A DNA stretch of 64,000 bases from the NCBI RefSeq assembly GCF_001748085.1, contig NZ_BBZK01000003.1, positions 62,001 through 126,000 of the forward strand, written 5' to 3'. Of this stretch, positions 19,633-30,323 are shown piece by piece (within the stretch, counting starts at the first letter, position 1; every line of letters begins with the position of its first letter). Both the position numbers and the translations under genes were made by a program. The DNA is from Streptomyces sp. TP-A0874 (GTDB lineage Bacteria; Actinomycetota; Actinomycetes; Streptomycetales; Streptomycetaceae). Below the pieces are notes generated by a model. The model was not told where the DNA came from. It saw only the letters and a program-made list of their open reading frames with translations, and did no database searches.

Positions 19633-20032
19633 CCGACTGCTCGGACGGATCGGCCACCGGTTCCGGTGACCGAGCGCCCCGCCCCGGCCACACCGGGGCG
19701 GGGCGTCGTCACGTCCGGCCCGTTCCGGCACCGGACACCGCCGGCTGCCCGATCCACACGGGGCCGCCTCGTCGCCCCTCCGCGGAGGCCGGCGGGACCC
19801 GCCGGCAGTGACCCGGATCTCCTGGCGGTCACTCCTCGGAAGCGGCCGCCAGCTCGGCGTCAGCGCGCCGCAGCTGACCGGCCGTGGTGGCCGGGATGCC
19901 GATTTCGGCATTGTTTCCGCAGGTCAGAGCTTGATCCGCAGAAGAGCCTCTGGCGGTCGGCCGACGGAGGGGTTTAGATGCAGTCAGAAGGTTTTGTCGA
20001 CACGTGGCTCGGGCGGGGGGAGTGGAGAAGAG
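19633..20032. other. 400-nt intergenic region after the M6 protease
   Basis: It holds the protease terminator near its left end. The remainder has no ORF with a ribosome site on either strand that I can support. The last 60 nt should carry the promoter of the next gene, with GGAGAAG just before its ATG. Confidence 0.4.
19675..19705 (+). terminator. terminator of the M6 protease gene
   Basis: A perfect 13-bp stem, CGCCCCGCCCCGG with its complement, encloses a 5-nt loop (19688-19692), 43 nt after the stop codon. Confidence 0.75.
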
Positions 20033-20545
20033 ATGGCCGGTGGAGGATTCGTCAAGCTGCCCAGCGGCGCCGTGGTGGTCGCACTGTCGCTTCCCCGCCC
20101 CGGAGGCCGGGCGGCAGCGGGCGGCCCCGGGCCGCGAGTGCGGGTGCTGGTCCACGCCCTGAACCGGGCGCGGGCGCTGACCCGGGTGCGGAACCTCGGG
20201 TGGTGCTCGGTCTTCCTCCGAGGCAACGCGGACCCGCCGACCCCCGACGAGGTCACCGCGGTGCTCCACCACCCCGACGGGATCGTCTGGCGCTCCGTCC
20301 CCAGCGGGCCGGCGGAGTGCTGGCAGCCGATATCCAGCCTGCTGCGACCGGCCGCACCGGAGGTCCGCTGGACCCTCGAGGACATCGCCGCTCCGGCGCT
20401 GCTCGGCACCGACCAGGCTGCCGAGCCCGCCGTCGGGCCGGGCGGCACTCCGCCCCGGCAGCGCTCCGCGGGCTGGTCCGCGGTACGCCCCGAGCCCGCC
20501 GCCGGCGGGCCGCTCACCGCCGGGGGACGCCGGCTCAGCCGATGA
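20033..20545 (+). CDS. hypothetical protein, actinobacterial
   Basis: A 170-residue basic protein with no motif I recognise. The ordered-looking core is residues about 30-110 (RVRVLVHALNRARALTRVR, then WCSVFLRGNAD, then EVTAVLHHPDGIVWR, then CWQPISSLLRP); the C-terminal 60 residues are Ala/Gly/Pro-rich. The ATG at 20033 follows GGAGAAG; the frame is open further upstream but without a ribosome site. It is convergent with the nicotinamidase gene, and the two reading frames overlap by 11 nt at their ends. No signal peptide or membrane helix is evident. Confidence 0.65.
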   Translation: MAGGGFVKLPSGAVVVALSLPRPGGRAAAGGPGPRVRVLVHALNRARALTRVRNLGWCSVFLRGNADPPTPDEVTAVLHHPDGIVWRSVPSGPAECWQPISSLLRPAAPEVRWTLEDIAAPALLGTDQAAEPAVGPGGTPPRQRSAGWSAVRPEPAAGGPLTAGGRRLSR

Positions 20546-21122
20546 CCGGCTTGCCGCTCAGGGCCACGCCGGCGGCGTGCAGCTCCTCAACCGCCAGGGC
20601 GGTCGTCTCCTCGGCGACGGCCGCCGTCAGGTCGAGCAGCACCCGGGTGGTGAACCCCTGCCGGGCGGCGTCCAGCGCGGTGGCCCGTACGCAGTGGTCG
20701 GTGGCGATGCCCACCACGTCGACCTCGGTCACCTCGCGCTCCCGCAGCCAGTCCCCGAGCGCGGTGCCGTTCTCGTCCGTGCCCTCGAACCCGCTGTACC
20801 CGGAGCTGTAGGCGCCCTTGTCGAAGACCGTGTCGATCGCGCCGGAGGCGATGGCGGGGGTGAAGTTCGGATGGAAGCCGCTGCCCTCGGTGCCCGCGAC
20901 GCAGTGCGCCGGCCAGGAGGTCTGGTAGTCCGGCTGTTCGGAGAAGTGGTCGCCCGGATCGACGTGGTGGTCCCGGGTGGCGACCACGTGCCGGTAGCCG
21001 GCGGTCGACTGGCCGACCAGATCGGTGATGGCCGCGGCGACGTCGGCGCCGCCCGCCACGGCCAGGCTTCCCCCCTCGCAGAAGTCGTTCTGCACGTCTA
21101 CGACGATCAGTGCCCGGTGCAT
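20535..21122 (-). CDS. pncA: nicotinamidase / isochorismatase-fold amidohydrolase
   Basis: A 195-residue enzyme that hydrolyses nicotinamide to nicotinate in NAD salvage. The catalytic triad of the family is visible: Asp9 (VVDVQNDF), Lys102 (VFDKGAYS) and Cys144 (GIATDHCVRAT). The metal-site region is RDHHVDPGDHF (50-60). The length is standard. It lies 172 nt upstream of nothing on its own strand but downstream (in transcription) of pncB, whose product uses nicotinate, so the two probably form one functional unit. A leader of AAGGGCGG precedes its ATG. Confidence 0.92.
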   Translation of the reverse strand: MHRALIVVDVQNDFCEGGSLAVAGGADVAAAITDLVGQSTAGYRHVVATRDHHVDPGDHFSEQPDYQTSWPAHCVAGTEGSGFHPNFTPAIASGAIDTVFDKGAYSSGYSGFEGTDENGTALGDWLREREVTEVDVVGIATDHCVRATALDAARQGFTTRVLLDLTAAVAEETTALAVEELHAAGVALSGKPVIG

Positions 21123-21294
21123 GGTGCCGCCCTTCGGCTGGATGTGCGGCGGGGCTCAGCCCCGTCCGAAAGGCCTGGGAACCTTCCCAGACCCGAGGGT
21201 AGAGAATCGAGAGCCCGCGCGGGAGGGGTGCGCCGCCGGCCGCCACGGCGTCGACCGGGTCCCCGACCGGTGAGCCCCGGCGCCACGGCGGAGT

Positions 21295-22623
21295 TCACAC
21301 GTACTCCGTTGGAATGACCGGCTCGCCCCGCGACAGCTGCATCGCCGACAGCGGCAGGCCCGCAAGCGCGGCCTTGTGCCGGTCGCGAGCCGCTTCCAGG
21401 GGTTCGCGCACCAGCACCTCACCGTCCTTCACCAGCTCCGTCAGCAGCTGCCGGTCGGCCAGCTCCCCGGGGACCGGGCCGACGCCGATGACCTCGGCCT
21501 CCGCAACCCCGGCCGCGTCCAGTCGGCGCGCGGCCCACTTCCGGCCGCCGATCGAGGTCTTGGAGCCCATCGACTTCTTGGCCACCGCGCGCAGCGGTGC
21601 GTCCGGCGCTCCCGACTCCGCGCGTGCGACCAGTTTGTACACCATGGAGCAGGTGGGGTGGCCACTGCCGGTGACCAGCTGGGTGCCGACCCCGTAGGAG
21701 TCGGCGGGGGAGGCGGCCAGAGAGGCGATCGCGTACTCGTCGAGGTCGCTGGTCACCACGATCCTGGCGCTGGTCGCCCCCAGTTCGTCCAACTGCCGCC
21801 GGACCCGGTGGGCGATCAGGAGCAGGTCTCCGGAGTCGATCCGGACCGAGCCCAGCTCGGGACCGGCGATCTCGACGGCCAGCCGGACCGCCTCGTCCAC
21901 GTCGTAGGTGTCCACCAGTAGCGTCGTGCCCCTGCCGAGCGACTCGACCTGGGCCCGGAAGGCGTCCCGCTCGCTGTCGTGCAGCAGGGTGAAGGCGTGG
22001 GCGCTGGTGCCCACGGTCGGGATGCCGTACCGGAAGCCCGCGGCCAGGTCGGAGGTCGAGGAGAAGCCGCCGATGTACGCCGCCCGGGAGGCGGCCACCG
22101 CGGCGAGTTCGTGGGTGCGCCGGGCGCCCATCTCCACCAGGGGGCGGTCCCCGGCGGCCACCGCCATCCGGGAGGCGGCCGCCGCGACGGCGGAGTCGTG
22201 GTTGAGGATCGACAGCACCACCGTCTCCAGCAGCACCGCCTCCGCGAAGCTCCCCTCCACCCGCAGGACGGGTGAGCCGGGGAAGTACACCTCGCCCTCC
22301 GGATAGCCCCAGATGTCCCCGCGGAAGCGGTAGCCGGCCAGCCACTCCAGGGTCCGCTCGTCCACCACCCGCTGTTCCCGGAGGAAGCCCAGCACGCCCT
22401 CGTCGAAGCGGAAGTTCTCCACGGCGTCCAGCACCCGGCCGGTACCCGCCACCACCCCGTAGCGCCGACCGGTGGGCAGCCGGCGGGTGAAGACCTCGAA
22501 GACCGAGCGGCGGTCGGCGGTGCCGGAGTGCAGTGCGGCCTGCAACATGGTCAGTTCGTACTGGTCGGTGAAGAGCGCAGTCGACGGTACGGTGACCGGA
22601 AGTCCGAGGTCTGCTGTGTTCAT
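21295..22623 (-). CDS. pncB: nicotinate phosphoribosyltransferase
   Basis: A 442-residue enzyme that joins nicotinate to PRPP with ATP to give nicotinate mononucleotide. Family marks are [15 protein letters not shown] near the N-terminus, the [21 protein letters not shown] stretch with the phosphorylatable His region, [15 protein letters not shown], and [12 protein letters not shown]. The ATG at 22623 has TAGCAT 6 nt upstream on its strand and no ribosome site, so it is probably leaderless; a perfect palindrome overlaps the -35 region. It is divergent from clpS, the same arrangement as Rv1330c/Rv1331 in M. tuberculosis, and is followed by pncA. Confidence 0.95.
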   Translation of the reverse strand: MNTADLGLPVTVPSTALFTDQYELTMLQAALHSGTADRRSVFEVFTRRLPTGRRYGVVAGTGRVLDAVENFRFDEGVLGFLREQRVVDERTLEWLAGYRFRGDIWGYPEGEVYFPGSPVLRVEGSFAEAVLLETVVLSILNHDSAVAAAASRMAVAAGDRPLVEMGARRTHELAAVAASRAAYIGGFSSTSDLAAGFRYGIPTVGTSAHAFTLLHDSERDAFRAQVESLGRGTTLLVDTYDVDEAVRLAVEIAGPELGSVRIDSGDLLLIAHRVRRQLDELGATSARIVVTSDLDEYAIASLAASPADSYGVGTQLVTGSGHPTCSMVYKLVARAESGAPDAPLRAVAKKSMGSKTSIGGRKWAARRLDAAGVAEAEVIGVGPVPGELADRQLLTELVKDGEVLVREPLEAARDRHKAALAGLPLSAMQLSRGEPVIPTEYV

Positions 22624-22629
22624 ACTCTG

Positions 22630-22635
22630 ATGCTA
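22630..22635 (-). promoter_or_regulatory. -10 element of leaderless pncB
   Basis: It reads TAGCAT on the minus strand, 6 nt before the pncB ATG. Confidence 0.5.
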
Positions 22636-22643
22636 ACCCCATC

Positions 22644-22658
22644 TCGTCAGGTTGACGA
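22644..22658 (-). promoter_or_regulatory. palindromic operator candidate at pncB promoter
   Basis: TCGTCAGGTTGACGA is a perfect 6-bp inverted repeat around 3 nt. Counting back 17 nt from the pncB -10 puts the -35 hexamer inside it, so a bound repressor would block the promoter. The cognate regulator is unknown; an NAD-responsive factor is a natural guess. Confidence 0.5.
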
Positions 22659-22743
22659 TTTTATCCGGCCCCCCGGCGCCGCCGCGTCGAGGGGTGGTCC
22701 GTTTGTGCGACGGACGGCCCCGGGTGGCAGCATGGTTCGCGTG

Positions 22744-23046
22744 ATGAGCGTCGCACCCACCGAGATCGAACGCACGGAACCGGCGGAGGCACCGGTCGAG
22801 GTGCCCGCGCCCGACGTCCCCTGGATCACCCTGGTGCACAACGACCCGGTGAATCTGATGAGCTATGTGACGTACGTCTTCCAGACGTACTTCGGTTACC
22901 CGAAGGACAAGGCCGAGAAGTTGATGCTCGACGTGCACCACAAGGGCCGCGCCGTCGTCTCCAGCGGGAGCCGGGAAGAGATGGAGCGGGATGTCCAAGC
23001 CATGCACGGCTACGGCCTGTGGGCGACCCTCCAGCAGGACCGCTGA
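22744..23046 (+). CDS. clpS: ATP-dependent Clp protease adaptor
   Basis: A 100-residue N-end-rule adaptor that delivers substrates to ClpA/ClpC. The conserved core is present: [21 protein letters not shown] (substrate pocket with the ND/HND segment), then [17 protein letters not shown], ending in [16 protein letters not shown]. The N-terminal about 30 residues are variable and disordered. The start could be ATG 22744 or ATG 22732; neither has a strong ribosome site. The stop shares one base with the ATG of the next gene (TGATG), so the two are translationally coupled. Confidence 0.95.
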   Translation: MSVAPTEIERTEPAEAPVEVPAPDVPWITLVHNDPVNLMSYVTYVFQTYFGYPKDKAEKLMLDVHHKGRAVVSSGSREEMERDVQAMHGYGLWATLQQDR

Positions 23047-23639
23047 TGCCCGGGCAGTTCGAACCCCTCGGCGATGGCGGCTGCGCGGTGCTGCTCGACG
23101 AGGTGGAGATCTCCATCCTGCGCAGTCTCGCCGTACAACTGCTCGAGCTGATCGGTCCGGGGGACGAACCGGCCGCGGGTGAGGATCCGCTGGCCGCGCT
23201 GTTCAGCGAGGGCCCCAGTGAGCCGCCCGCCGACCCCGCGCTGGCCCGGCTCTTCCCGGACGCCTACGGGGACCCCGGCCGGCCGGAGGAAGAAGCGGAG
23301 GCCCGGGCCCGCTCGGCTGAGTTCCGCCGCTTCACCGAGCCGGACCTGCGCACCCGCAAGCGCGAGGACGCCCTGGCGGTCGTACGGTCGCTCGACGCGC
23401 TGGCGGCCACCGGGGAGCACGGCGCGGTGCTGGAGCTGGGCGTTGAGGACGCCCGGCAGTGGCTCGGCGCCCTCAACGACCTGCGGCTGGCCATCGGAGC
23501 CAGGCTGGAGGTGACCGACGACCAGGACGGCGGCGAGTTGTACCGGTTGCCGGACGACGACCCCCGCAAGCCGATGGTGATCGCCTACCTCTGGCTCGGT
23601 GAACTGCAGGGCAGCCTCATCGAGACGCTGACCGGTTGA
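23046..23639 (+). CDS. DUF2017-family protein
   Basis: A 197-residue, acidic, mostly alpha-helical protein of the actinobacterial DUF2017 family. It is nearly always found right after clpS, as here (TGATG overlap) and in M. tuberculosis (Rv1332). Typical blocks are VLLDEVEISILRSLAVQLLEL, then ALARLFPDAY, then EFRRFTEPDLRTRK and DARQWLGALNDLRLAIGARL. The fixed coupling to clpS suggests a partner or modulator of Clp proteolysis, but no function is established. Confidence 0.9.
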   Translation: MPGQFEPLGDGGCAVLLDEVEISILRSLAVQLLELIGPGDEPAAGEDPLAALFSEGPSEPPADPALARLFPDAYGDPGRPEEEAEARARSAEFRRFTEPDLRTRKREDALAVVRSLDALAATGEHGAVLELGVEDARQWLGALNDLRLAIGARLEVTDDQDGGELYRLPDDDPRKPMVIAYLWLGELQGSLIETLTG

Positions 23640-23996
23640 GTTCTGCTCCGGGGCGAGCCGTCTCCGCGCGGAGCGGTCGCCCGGCGCGGGCACCGGGAGA
23701 CGACCGGCGACCAGGGCCACGATCGGCGTCAGGTAACGATCAGTAAAAAAGATCATCCTGATTTGCGCGTCGATGGTGCTTTTCTCCGCCTTCTGTTGTG
23801 GTCTGCCCACATCCGTCCACTGAGGGTTCCCGGCGCGACCTCGGCGCCGGGTGGCAGTTCCGCACGTCCGCGCTCCCGGTACCGGCTCCTCCCCGACCGC
23901 CGGGGCCGAACCGGTCCACCGCCGACGGGCGGGCTCCGCCCCGGGGCGGAAGCCGTCCCGGACCGGCTGGGCCGGTAGTGAGAAAGGCGCACACTC
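23640..23996. other. long upstream region of the amino acid permease
   Basis: A 357-nt gap. A distinctly AT-richer patch at 23730-23765 contains GTAACGATCAG and an A6 run followed by GATCATCCTGAT, the likely promoter area. It would give a leader of over 200 nt. I see no known riboswitch fold and no small ORF I can defend. Confidence 0.35.
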
Positions 23997-25442
23997 ATGG
24001 CCCCGACGCAGGTCACCGGAGCGCACGGCGATCACCAGGGCGGAGACGGCGCCCCGGCCGAGGGGTACCAGCGGGCCCTCGGCGGCCGTCAGGTGCAGAT
24101 GATCGCGATCGGCGGCGCGATCGGCGTCGGGCTCTTCATGGGGGCCGGAGCCAACATCGCCAGGGCCGGCACCAGCATCATCGCGATGTACGCGCTCGCC
24201 GGCGTGGTCATCTTCTTCATCATGAGGGCCCTGGGGGAACTGCTCCTCTACCGCCCGGTGACCGGGAGTTTCGCCGAGTACGCCCGGGAGTTCCTGGGGC
24301 CGTTCTTCGGCTACGCGACCGGGTGGACCTACTGGCTGCTCTGGATCGTCACGGGCATGGCCGAACTCACGGCGGCCGCCATCTACGTCCACTACTGGTT
24401 CCCGGGGGTCCCGCAGTGGGTCAGCGCCCTGGCCTTCCTGGTGGTCCTGTTCGGAGTCAACCTGATCTCGGTGAGGACCTTCGGGGAGGTCGAGTTCTGG
24501 TTCTCCATGATCAAGGTCACGGCCATCATGGGCATGATCGTCATCGGGCTGGGGGTGCTCACGCTCGGCTTCTCCGCCGCCGGGGAGAGCGCCACCCCCG
24601 GAAACCTCTGGGCCCACGGCGGCTTCTTCCCCAACGGCATCGGCTCCAGCCTGATGACCTTGCAGGGGGTGATGTTCGCCTACGTGGCCGTGGAACTCGT
24701 CGGGGTGACCGCCGGCGAGAGCCAGAACCCGGAGAAGACCCTCCCCAAGGCGATCAACACGCTGCCCTGGCGCATCGTCCTCTTCTACGTCGGCTCGCTC
24801 GCCGTCATCCTCGCCGTGGTGCGGTGGACCGAGTTCTCCGCCGGTGAGAGCCCGTTCGTCCACGCCTTCAGCCGGATCGGGATCCCCCTGGCGGCCGGCA
24901 TCGTCAACTTCGTGGTCCTCACCGCGGCGCTGTCCTCCTGCAACTCCGGGATGTACTCCACCGGCCGGATGCTGCGCGACCTCGCCACCAACGCGGAAGC
25001 GCCCAAGGCGCTGGGCAGGCTCAACGCCCGCCGCACCCCGGCCGCCGGCATCACGCTCTCCGCGAGTCTGATGGGTATCGGTGTGGTGCTCAACTACGTC
25101 GTCCCCGAGAAGGCGTTCTTCTACGTCACCTCGGTCGCCACCGTCTGCGCCATCTGGACCTGGGGGATGATCCTGGTCAGCCACATCAGCTACCGGCGCG
25201 CGGTGGTCGCGGGCCGGCTGCCCGCCTCCTCCTTCCCGGCGCCGGGCGGCTCCTCGTTCAGCTGGGCGGCGCTCGCCTTCCTCAGCTTCGTCACCGTCCT
25301 CACCGCCATCGACGAGGACGCCCGCGTCTCCCTCTACGTGGGCATCCTGTGGGCCGTGGTCCTGGGCGCCGGCTGGCTCGTCCGCGGGCGCTCCGCCCAG
25401 CGGACCGGGCAGCCGTCCCGGCAGGTGGAGCCCGCTCCGTGA
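23997..25442 (+). CDS. APC-family amino acid permease
   Basis: A 481-residue transporter with about 12 membrane helices from the amino acid transporter (AAT) branch of the APC superfamily. The first helix carries the substrate-binding GGAIGVGLFMGAG, and the consensus YALAGVVIFFIMRALGELLLY and GSFAEYAREFLGPFFGYATGW follow. It resembles AnsP/CycA/GabP types (asparagine, D-Ala/Gly, GABA); the substrate cannot be settled by eye. The ATG at 23997 follows GAGAAAGG. It sits between DUF2017 and mec, a place occupied by a peptidase gene in M. tuberculosis. Confidence 0.9.
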   Translation: MAPTQVTGAHGDHQGGDGAPAEGYQRALGGRQVQMIAIGGAIGVGLFMGAGANIARAGTSIIAMYALAGVVIFFIMRALGELLLYRPVTGSFAEYAREFLGPFFGYATGWTYWLLWIVTGMAELTAAAIYVHYWFPGVPQWVSALAFLVVLFGVNLISVRTFGEVEFWFSMIKVTAIMGMIVIGLGVLTLGFSAAGESATPGNLWAHGGFFPNGIGSSLMTLQGVMFAYVAVELVGVTAGESQNPEKTLPKAINTLPWRIVLFYVGSLAVILAVVRWTEFSAGESPFVHAFSRIGIPLAAGIVNFVVLTAALSSCNSGMYSTGRMLRDLATNAEAPKALGRLNARRTPAAGITLSASLMGIGVVLNYVVPEKAFFYVTSVATVCAIWTWGMILVSHISYRRAVVAGRLPASSFPAPGGSSFSWAALAFLSFVTVLTAIDEDARVSLYVGILWAVVLGAGWLVRGRSAQRTGQPSRQVEPAP

Positions 25443-25547
25443 CCTCGCGGCCCGGCGCCACCGCGGCGCGGGCGGGTGCTGCCCGAGGAGAGAGACCCGT
25501 TCTTGAGGAGTGAGACACCCGCGGGTCGTTCCCGGGGTCTGTCTGCC

Positions 25548-25553
25548 TATCCT
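25548..25553 (+). promoter_or_regulatory. -10 element of leaderless mec
   Basis: TATCCT lies 6 nt before the ATG at 25560, with no ribosome site in between. Confidence 0.5.
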
Positions 25554-25559
25554 GGCGCC

Positions 25560-25973
25560 ATGCTCATCATCACCAGGGACCTCCACGACCAGATCATCGC
25601 GCACGCCCGCGCCGACCACCCGGACGAGGCGTGCGGAGTGATCGCCGGCCCCGTGGGGTCCGGCCGCCCGGAGCGCTTCATCCCGATGTTCAACGCCGCG
25701 CGTTCCCCCACGTTCTACGAGTTCAGCTCCGAGGACCTGCTGCGGCTCTACCGGGAGATGGACGACCGGGACGAGGAGCCGGTGGTCATCTACCACTCGC
25801 ACACCGCCACCGAGGCCTACCCCTCCCGGACGGACGTGGCCTACGCCAACGAACCCGGCGCCCACTACGTGCTGGTCTCGACGGCTGACGAGTTCCCCAG
25901 CGACCTGCGCTCCTACCGCATCGTGGACGGCGAGATCACCGAGGAGGAGGTCAAGGTCGTCGAGTCCTACTGA
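25560..25973 (+). CDS. mec: JAMM/MPN metallopeptidase, CysO-cysteine hydrolase (Mec-like)
   Basis: A 137-residue zinc peptidase of the JAMM fold. The motif is complete: an early Glu (PDEACGVIAG), then HSHTATEAYPSRTD near residues 80-93, matching HxHx7-8SxxD. In M. tuberculosis the orthologue Mec (Rv1334) cuts the isopeptide-like bond of the CysO-cysteine adduct to release cysteine. The order mec-cysO-cysM is the same here. Because the CysO encoded next has 13 residues after its Gly-Gly, Mec may also be the enzyme that trims it; QbsD does this for QbsE in another pathway. Confidence 0.9.
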   Translation: MLIITRDLHDQIIAHARADHPDEACGVIAGPVGSGRPERFIPMFNAARSPTFYEFSSEDLLRLYREMDDRDEEPVVIYHSHTATEAYPSRTDVAYANEPGAHYVLVSTADEFPSDLRSYRIVDGEITEEEVKVVESY

Positions 25974-26009
25974 GGCTTCGACGCGACTGACCGCCCGTCT
26001 GTCCAGATG

Positions 26010-26029
26010 ATGTCCGCATGGCGGGACAT
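26010..26029 (+). promoter_or_regulatory. inverted repeat upstream of the cysO leader promoter
   Basis: ATGTCC-N8-GGACAT lies about 40-59 nt before the inferred transcript start at 26069. The promoter has no recognisable -35, so this position would suit an activator. Confidence 0.35.
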
Positions 26030-26056
26030 GATCTCGGGCCTCGGACGGGGAATCGA

Positions 26057-26062
26057 TACCAT
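26057..26062 (+). promoter_or_regulatory. -10 element for the leader peptide-cysO-cysM transcript
   Basis: TACCAT lies 6 nt before the ATG of the 32-codon leader ORF, the same spacing seen at other leaderless genes of this window. Confidence 0.5.
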
Positions 26063-26068
26063 GCACCC

Positions 26069-26167
26069 ATGGTTGTCCAGGACGTGAACCCCAACTCGCC
26101 GGGCGAGCTGCTCGTAGGCCGCCCACACGTCGACCTGGGCCGCCTCGCCGCCGCTCTCTGTCGCTGA
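26069..26167 (+). CDS. sulfur-metabolism-type leader peptide upstream of cysO
   Basis: A 32-codon ORF too short for ordinary gene calling. Its C-terminal half, GRPHVDLGRLAAALCR, ending in a stop right after Cys-Arg, matches the HVDLxRxxxxLC pattern I recall from putative leader peptides found in actinobacteria ahead of sulfate, sulfur and cysteine genes. It begins at an apparent leaderless ATG and ends 73 nt before the cysO ATG. A GCCGGC pair (26168-26173 and 26193-26198) could form a stem right after the stop. The penultimate Cys codon (TGT) suggests that ribosome stalling at low cysteine could influence cysO-cysM expression; that mechanism is inference. Confidence 0.7.
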   Translation: MVVQDVNPNSPGELLVGRPHVDLGRLAAALCR

Positions 26168-27502
<1,335 letters not shown>

Positions 27503-27754
27503 GCGCTCCTCGGCGCCGCATCGGGCAGGTTCCGAGGCGGGGGCCTGTCCGGCCGATCGGGAAGATCCGCCGGGCGGACCCCGCCAGCTCGGTTCCTGGG
27601 CCCGGAGCCCCCATACCGGTGAAGCCGCGGGTGAGTTGCCCCACAACGGCGACCCGCGAAGGAGCCACCGGCCGTATCCCGTCTTACGCTCGACGGACCA
27701 TACGGCCCCCCTGAACCTCCCACGGGGCCCCCAGTCCACGGAGGTCTCCGCTCC

Positions 27755-28507
27755 ATGAAGCTCACGGTCGTCGGCTGCTCGGGGTCGTTTCCGTCCGCGG
27801 ACTCCCCCTGCTCGAGCTACCTGGTCGAGGCTGACGGCTTCCGGCTGCTCCTCGACATGGGCAACGGAGCTCTCGGCGAGTTGCAGCGCTACTGCGGCCT
27901 GTACGACCTCGACGCGATCTTCCTCAGCCATCTCCACGCCGACCACTGCATCGACATGTGCGCCTACTTCGTCGCCCGCTACTACCGCTTCGACGGCGGG
28001 CCGGCGGCCGCCATCCCGGTGTACGGCCCCGAGGGCACCGAGCAGCGGCTGACCACCGCCTACGCGGACACACCGTCCGAGAAGTCGATGAGCGAGGTCT
28101 TCGACTTCCGGGTGCTCCAGCCGGGCACGCTCGAAGTCGGCCCCTTCACCCTCCGGGTCGACCAGGTGAACCACCCGGTCGAGGCCTACGGCGTCCGGGT
28201 CGAGCACGGCGGCCGGGCGCTGACCTACTCCGGAGACACCGGCGAGTGCGCGGCGCTCGACGGGTTGGCCAAGGGGGCGGACCTGTTCCTGTGCGAGGCG
28301 TCGTTCACCGACGGCAAGGAGGACGTCCCCGGCCTGCACCTCAACGGCAGGCAGGCCGGGGAGCAGGCCCGCAGGTCGGAGGTCGGCCGGCTGGTGCTGA
28401 CCCACATCCCGCCCTGGACCGATCCGTCGGTGAACCTCCGCGACGCGGAGGCGGCCTTCGCAGGCCCCACCGAGCTGGCCCGCCCGGGTGCGGTCTACCA
28501 CCTCTGA
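27755..28507 (+). CDS. metallo-beta-lactamase-fold hydrolase, Rv1339-like cyclic nucleotide phosphodiesterase
   Basis: A 250-residue MBL-fold enzyme with HLHADH at residues 59-64 (the HxHxDH metal motif), the distal ligand in YSGDTGE and a late HIPPW. It resembles the Rv1339 protein of M. tuberculosis, reported as an atypical class II cAMP phosphodiesterase, and occupies the same place between cysM and rph. The start ATG at 27755 follows GGAGG. cAMP hydrolysis here is inferred from family and synteny; an RNase Z-like activity is the main alternative. Confidence 0.88.
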   Translation: MKLTVVGCSGSFPSADSPCSSYLVEADGFRLLLDMGNGALGELQRYCGLYDLDAIFLSHLHADHCIDMCAYFVARYYRFDGGPAAAIPVYGPEGTEQRLTTAYADTPSEKSMSEVFDFRVLQPGTLEVGPFTLRVDQVNHPVEAYGVRVEHGGRALTYSGDTGECAALDGLAKGADLFLCEASFTDGKEDVPGLHLNGRQAGEQARRSEVGRLVLTHIPPWTDPSVNLRDAEAAFAGPTELARPGAVYHL

Positions 28508-28651
28508 AGCCCCCGACGCCCGGTGGCGTCGCTCCCGGGCGGACCAGCGCACGGCCCTCGGCCGCGTGGACGCAAGGCGGCGCGAGCGGCCGGTACCGGC
28601 GCTCTTCCGCTGCACGGCTCCCGCATGGACCGGGTGGGTCGGCGTTGCCGA

Positions 28652-28657
28652 TAGGGT
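28652..28657 (+). promoter_or_regulatory. -10 element of leaderless rph
   Basis: TAGGGT lies 7 nt before the ATG at 28665; there is no ribosome site. Confidence 0.45.
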
Positions 28658-28664
28658 CGGGGCC

Positions 28665-29411
28665 ATGCTTTTGACAGATGGAGTGCGCACCGACGGCCGA
28701 ACCCCCGAGCAGCTCCGCCCGGTGACCATCGAGCGCGGTTGGAGCAAGCACGCCGAAGGTTCCGTGCTCATCTCCTTCGGCGACACGAAGGTCCTCTGCA
28801 ACGCCAGCGTCACCGAGGGCGTCCCACGGTGGCGCAAGGGGAGCGGGGAGGGCTGGGTCACGGCCGAGTACGCCATGCTCCCGCGCGCCACCAACACCCG
28901 GGGCGACCGGGAGGCCGTCCGGGGCAGGATCGGCGGGCGGACCCATGAGATCTCCCGGCTGATCGGCCGTTCGCTGCGGGCCGTGGTCGACTTCAAGTCG
29001 CTCGGTGAGAACACCATCGTGTTGGACTGCGATGTGTTGCAGGCCGACGGCGGGACCCGCACCGCCGCCATTACCGGCGCGTACGTCGCCCTCGCCGACG
29101 CCGTCGCCTGGGCCCAGGGCAAGAAGCTCGTCAAAGCCGGCCGCCAGCCGCTCACCGGCACCGTCGCCGCCGTAAGCGTGGGCATCGTCGAGGGCGTTCC
29201 GCTGCTCGACCTCTGCTACCGGGAGGACGTCACCGCCCAGACCGACATGAACGTGGTCTGCACCGGCGACGGCCGTTTCGTGGAGATCCAGGGCACCGCG
29301 GAGGGCGAGCCCTTCGCCCGGGTGGAGTTCAACGGACTGCTCGACCTCGCCGTCGCCGGCTGCGCGGAGCTCGACGGCGTGCAGCGGGAGGCGCTCGCCA
29401 GGACGCTGTGA
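28665..29411 (+). CDS. rph: ribonuclease PH
   Basis: A 248-residue phosphorolytic 3'-5' exoribonuclease that trims tRNA 3' ends. Family blocks are [19 protein letters not shown], then [11 protein letters not shown], then [12 protein letters not shown], the Arg-rich [20 protein letters not shown], then [24 protein letters not shown]. Length is standard. The frame is open upstream, but ATG 28665 gives the family start and has a -10 element 7 nt ahead. It is followed, after an unrelated minus-strand hydrolase, by rdgB, its usual partner gene in actinobacteria. Confidence 0.95.
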   Translation: MLLTDGVRTDGRTPEQLRPVTIERGWSKHAEGSVLISFGDTKVLCNASVTEGVPRWRKGSGEGWVTAEYAMLPRATNTRGDREAVRGRIGGRTHEISRLIGRSLRAVVDFKSLGENTIVLDCDVLQADGGTRTAAITGAYVALADAVAWAQGKKLVKAGRQPLTGTVAAVSVGIVEGVPLLDLCYREDVTAQTDMNVVCTGDGRFVEIQGTAEGEPFARVEFNGLLDLAVAGCAELDGVQREALARTL

Positions 29412-29495
29412 CCTGGGGGGCACACCGGGACCCGCGGGCCCCGGCATCCGGCTCACCGGTTACGGGCTGTCAGTTCAACGGGCGCGGGGGCGAGT

Positions 29496-30323
29496 TCAAC
29501 CGCGAGCGAAGGCCAGCAGGTCCGCGTTGAACCGCTCGGCGAACCCGGGGAGCATCGCGAGACCGTGCGGGGCGCCCGGGTAGACCTTGAAGGTGGCGTC
29601 CCTGACCAGCTTCGAGGACTTGTCGCCGGCCGCAGCGATGGGCACGATCTGGTCGTCGTCACCGTGCACGATCAGTGTCGGGATGTCGATCCGCTTCAGG
29701 TCCTCGGTGAGGTCCGTCTCGGAGAAGGCCCTGACGCAGTCGTAGGCGCCCTTGATCCCCACCGACATCGACCAGAGCCAGAACTCGTCGCGGGTGCCCT
29801 GGCTCACCGTCGCCCCCTCGCGGTTGGCGCCGAAGAAGGCCGCGCTGAGATCCCGGTAGAACTGCGAGCGGTCCCCGGCGACGCCTGCCCGGATCTCGTC
29901 GAAGACCTCGATCGGCAGTCCCTCGGGGTTCGCCTCCGTCCTGAGCATCAGCGGTGGGATGGCGCTGAGCAGCACGGCTCTGGCGACCCGGCCGGAGCCG
30001 TGCCGGCCGATGTAGCGGGCTACCTCGCCCCCGCCGGTCGAGTGGCCGACCAGGATGGCGTCCCGCAGGTCCAGCGTCTCGATGAGGGCGGCGAGGTCGT
30101 CGGCGTAGGTGTCGAGATCGTTCCCGTGCCAGGGCTGCCCGGAGCGTCCGCCACCGCGTCGGTCATGGGCGATCGCCCGGAAACCGCTGTCCGCCATCAG
30201 CTTCGCCTGTGGGTCCCAGGCGTCGGCGGTCAGCGGCCAGCCATGGCTGAACACCACCGGCTGACCGGTCCCCCAGTCCTTGTAGTAGATCTCCGTGCCG
30301 TCTCCGGCGGTGACGAAGGGCAT
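29496..30323 (-). CDS. alpha/beta hydrolase, non-heme haloperoxidase-like
   Basis: A 275-residue hydrolase. The oxyanion region is [13 protein letters not shown], the nucleophile elbow is [18 protein letters not shown] with Ser near residue 98, and the acid and His are in [11 protein letters not shown] and [10 protein letters not shown]. These features fit the cofactor-free chloroperoxidase/esterase family. The ATG at 30323 follows AAAGGAT. It is inserted on the opposite strand between rph and rdgB, which are adjacent in many actinobacteria, so it may be a later arrival. Confidence 0.92.
   Translation of the reverse strand: MPFVTAGDGTEIYYKDWGTGQPVVFSHGWPLTADAWDPQAKLMADSGFRAIAHDRRGGGRSGQPWHGNDLDTYADDLAALIETLDLRDAILVGHSTGGGEVARYIGRHGSGRVARAVLLSAIPPLMLRTEANPEGLPIEVFDEIRAGVAGDRSQFYRDLSAAFFGANREGATVSQGTRDEFWLWSMSVGIKGAYDCVRAFSETDLTEDLKRIDIPTLIVHGDDDQIVPIAAAGDKSSKLVRDATFKVYPGAPHGLAMLPGFAERFNADLLAFARG

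Noticed and set aside
23733..23748. GTAAC-N6-TAAAA before the amino acid permease as a GlnR box
   Set aside because: The second half matches GAAAC poorly and the site is 250 nt from the gene.
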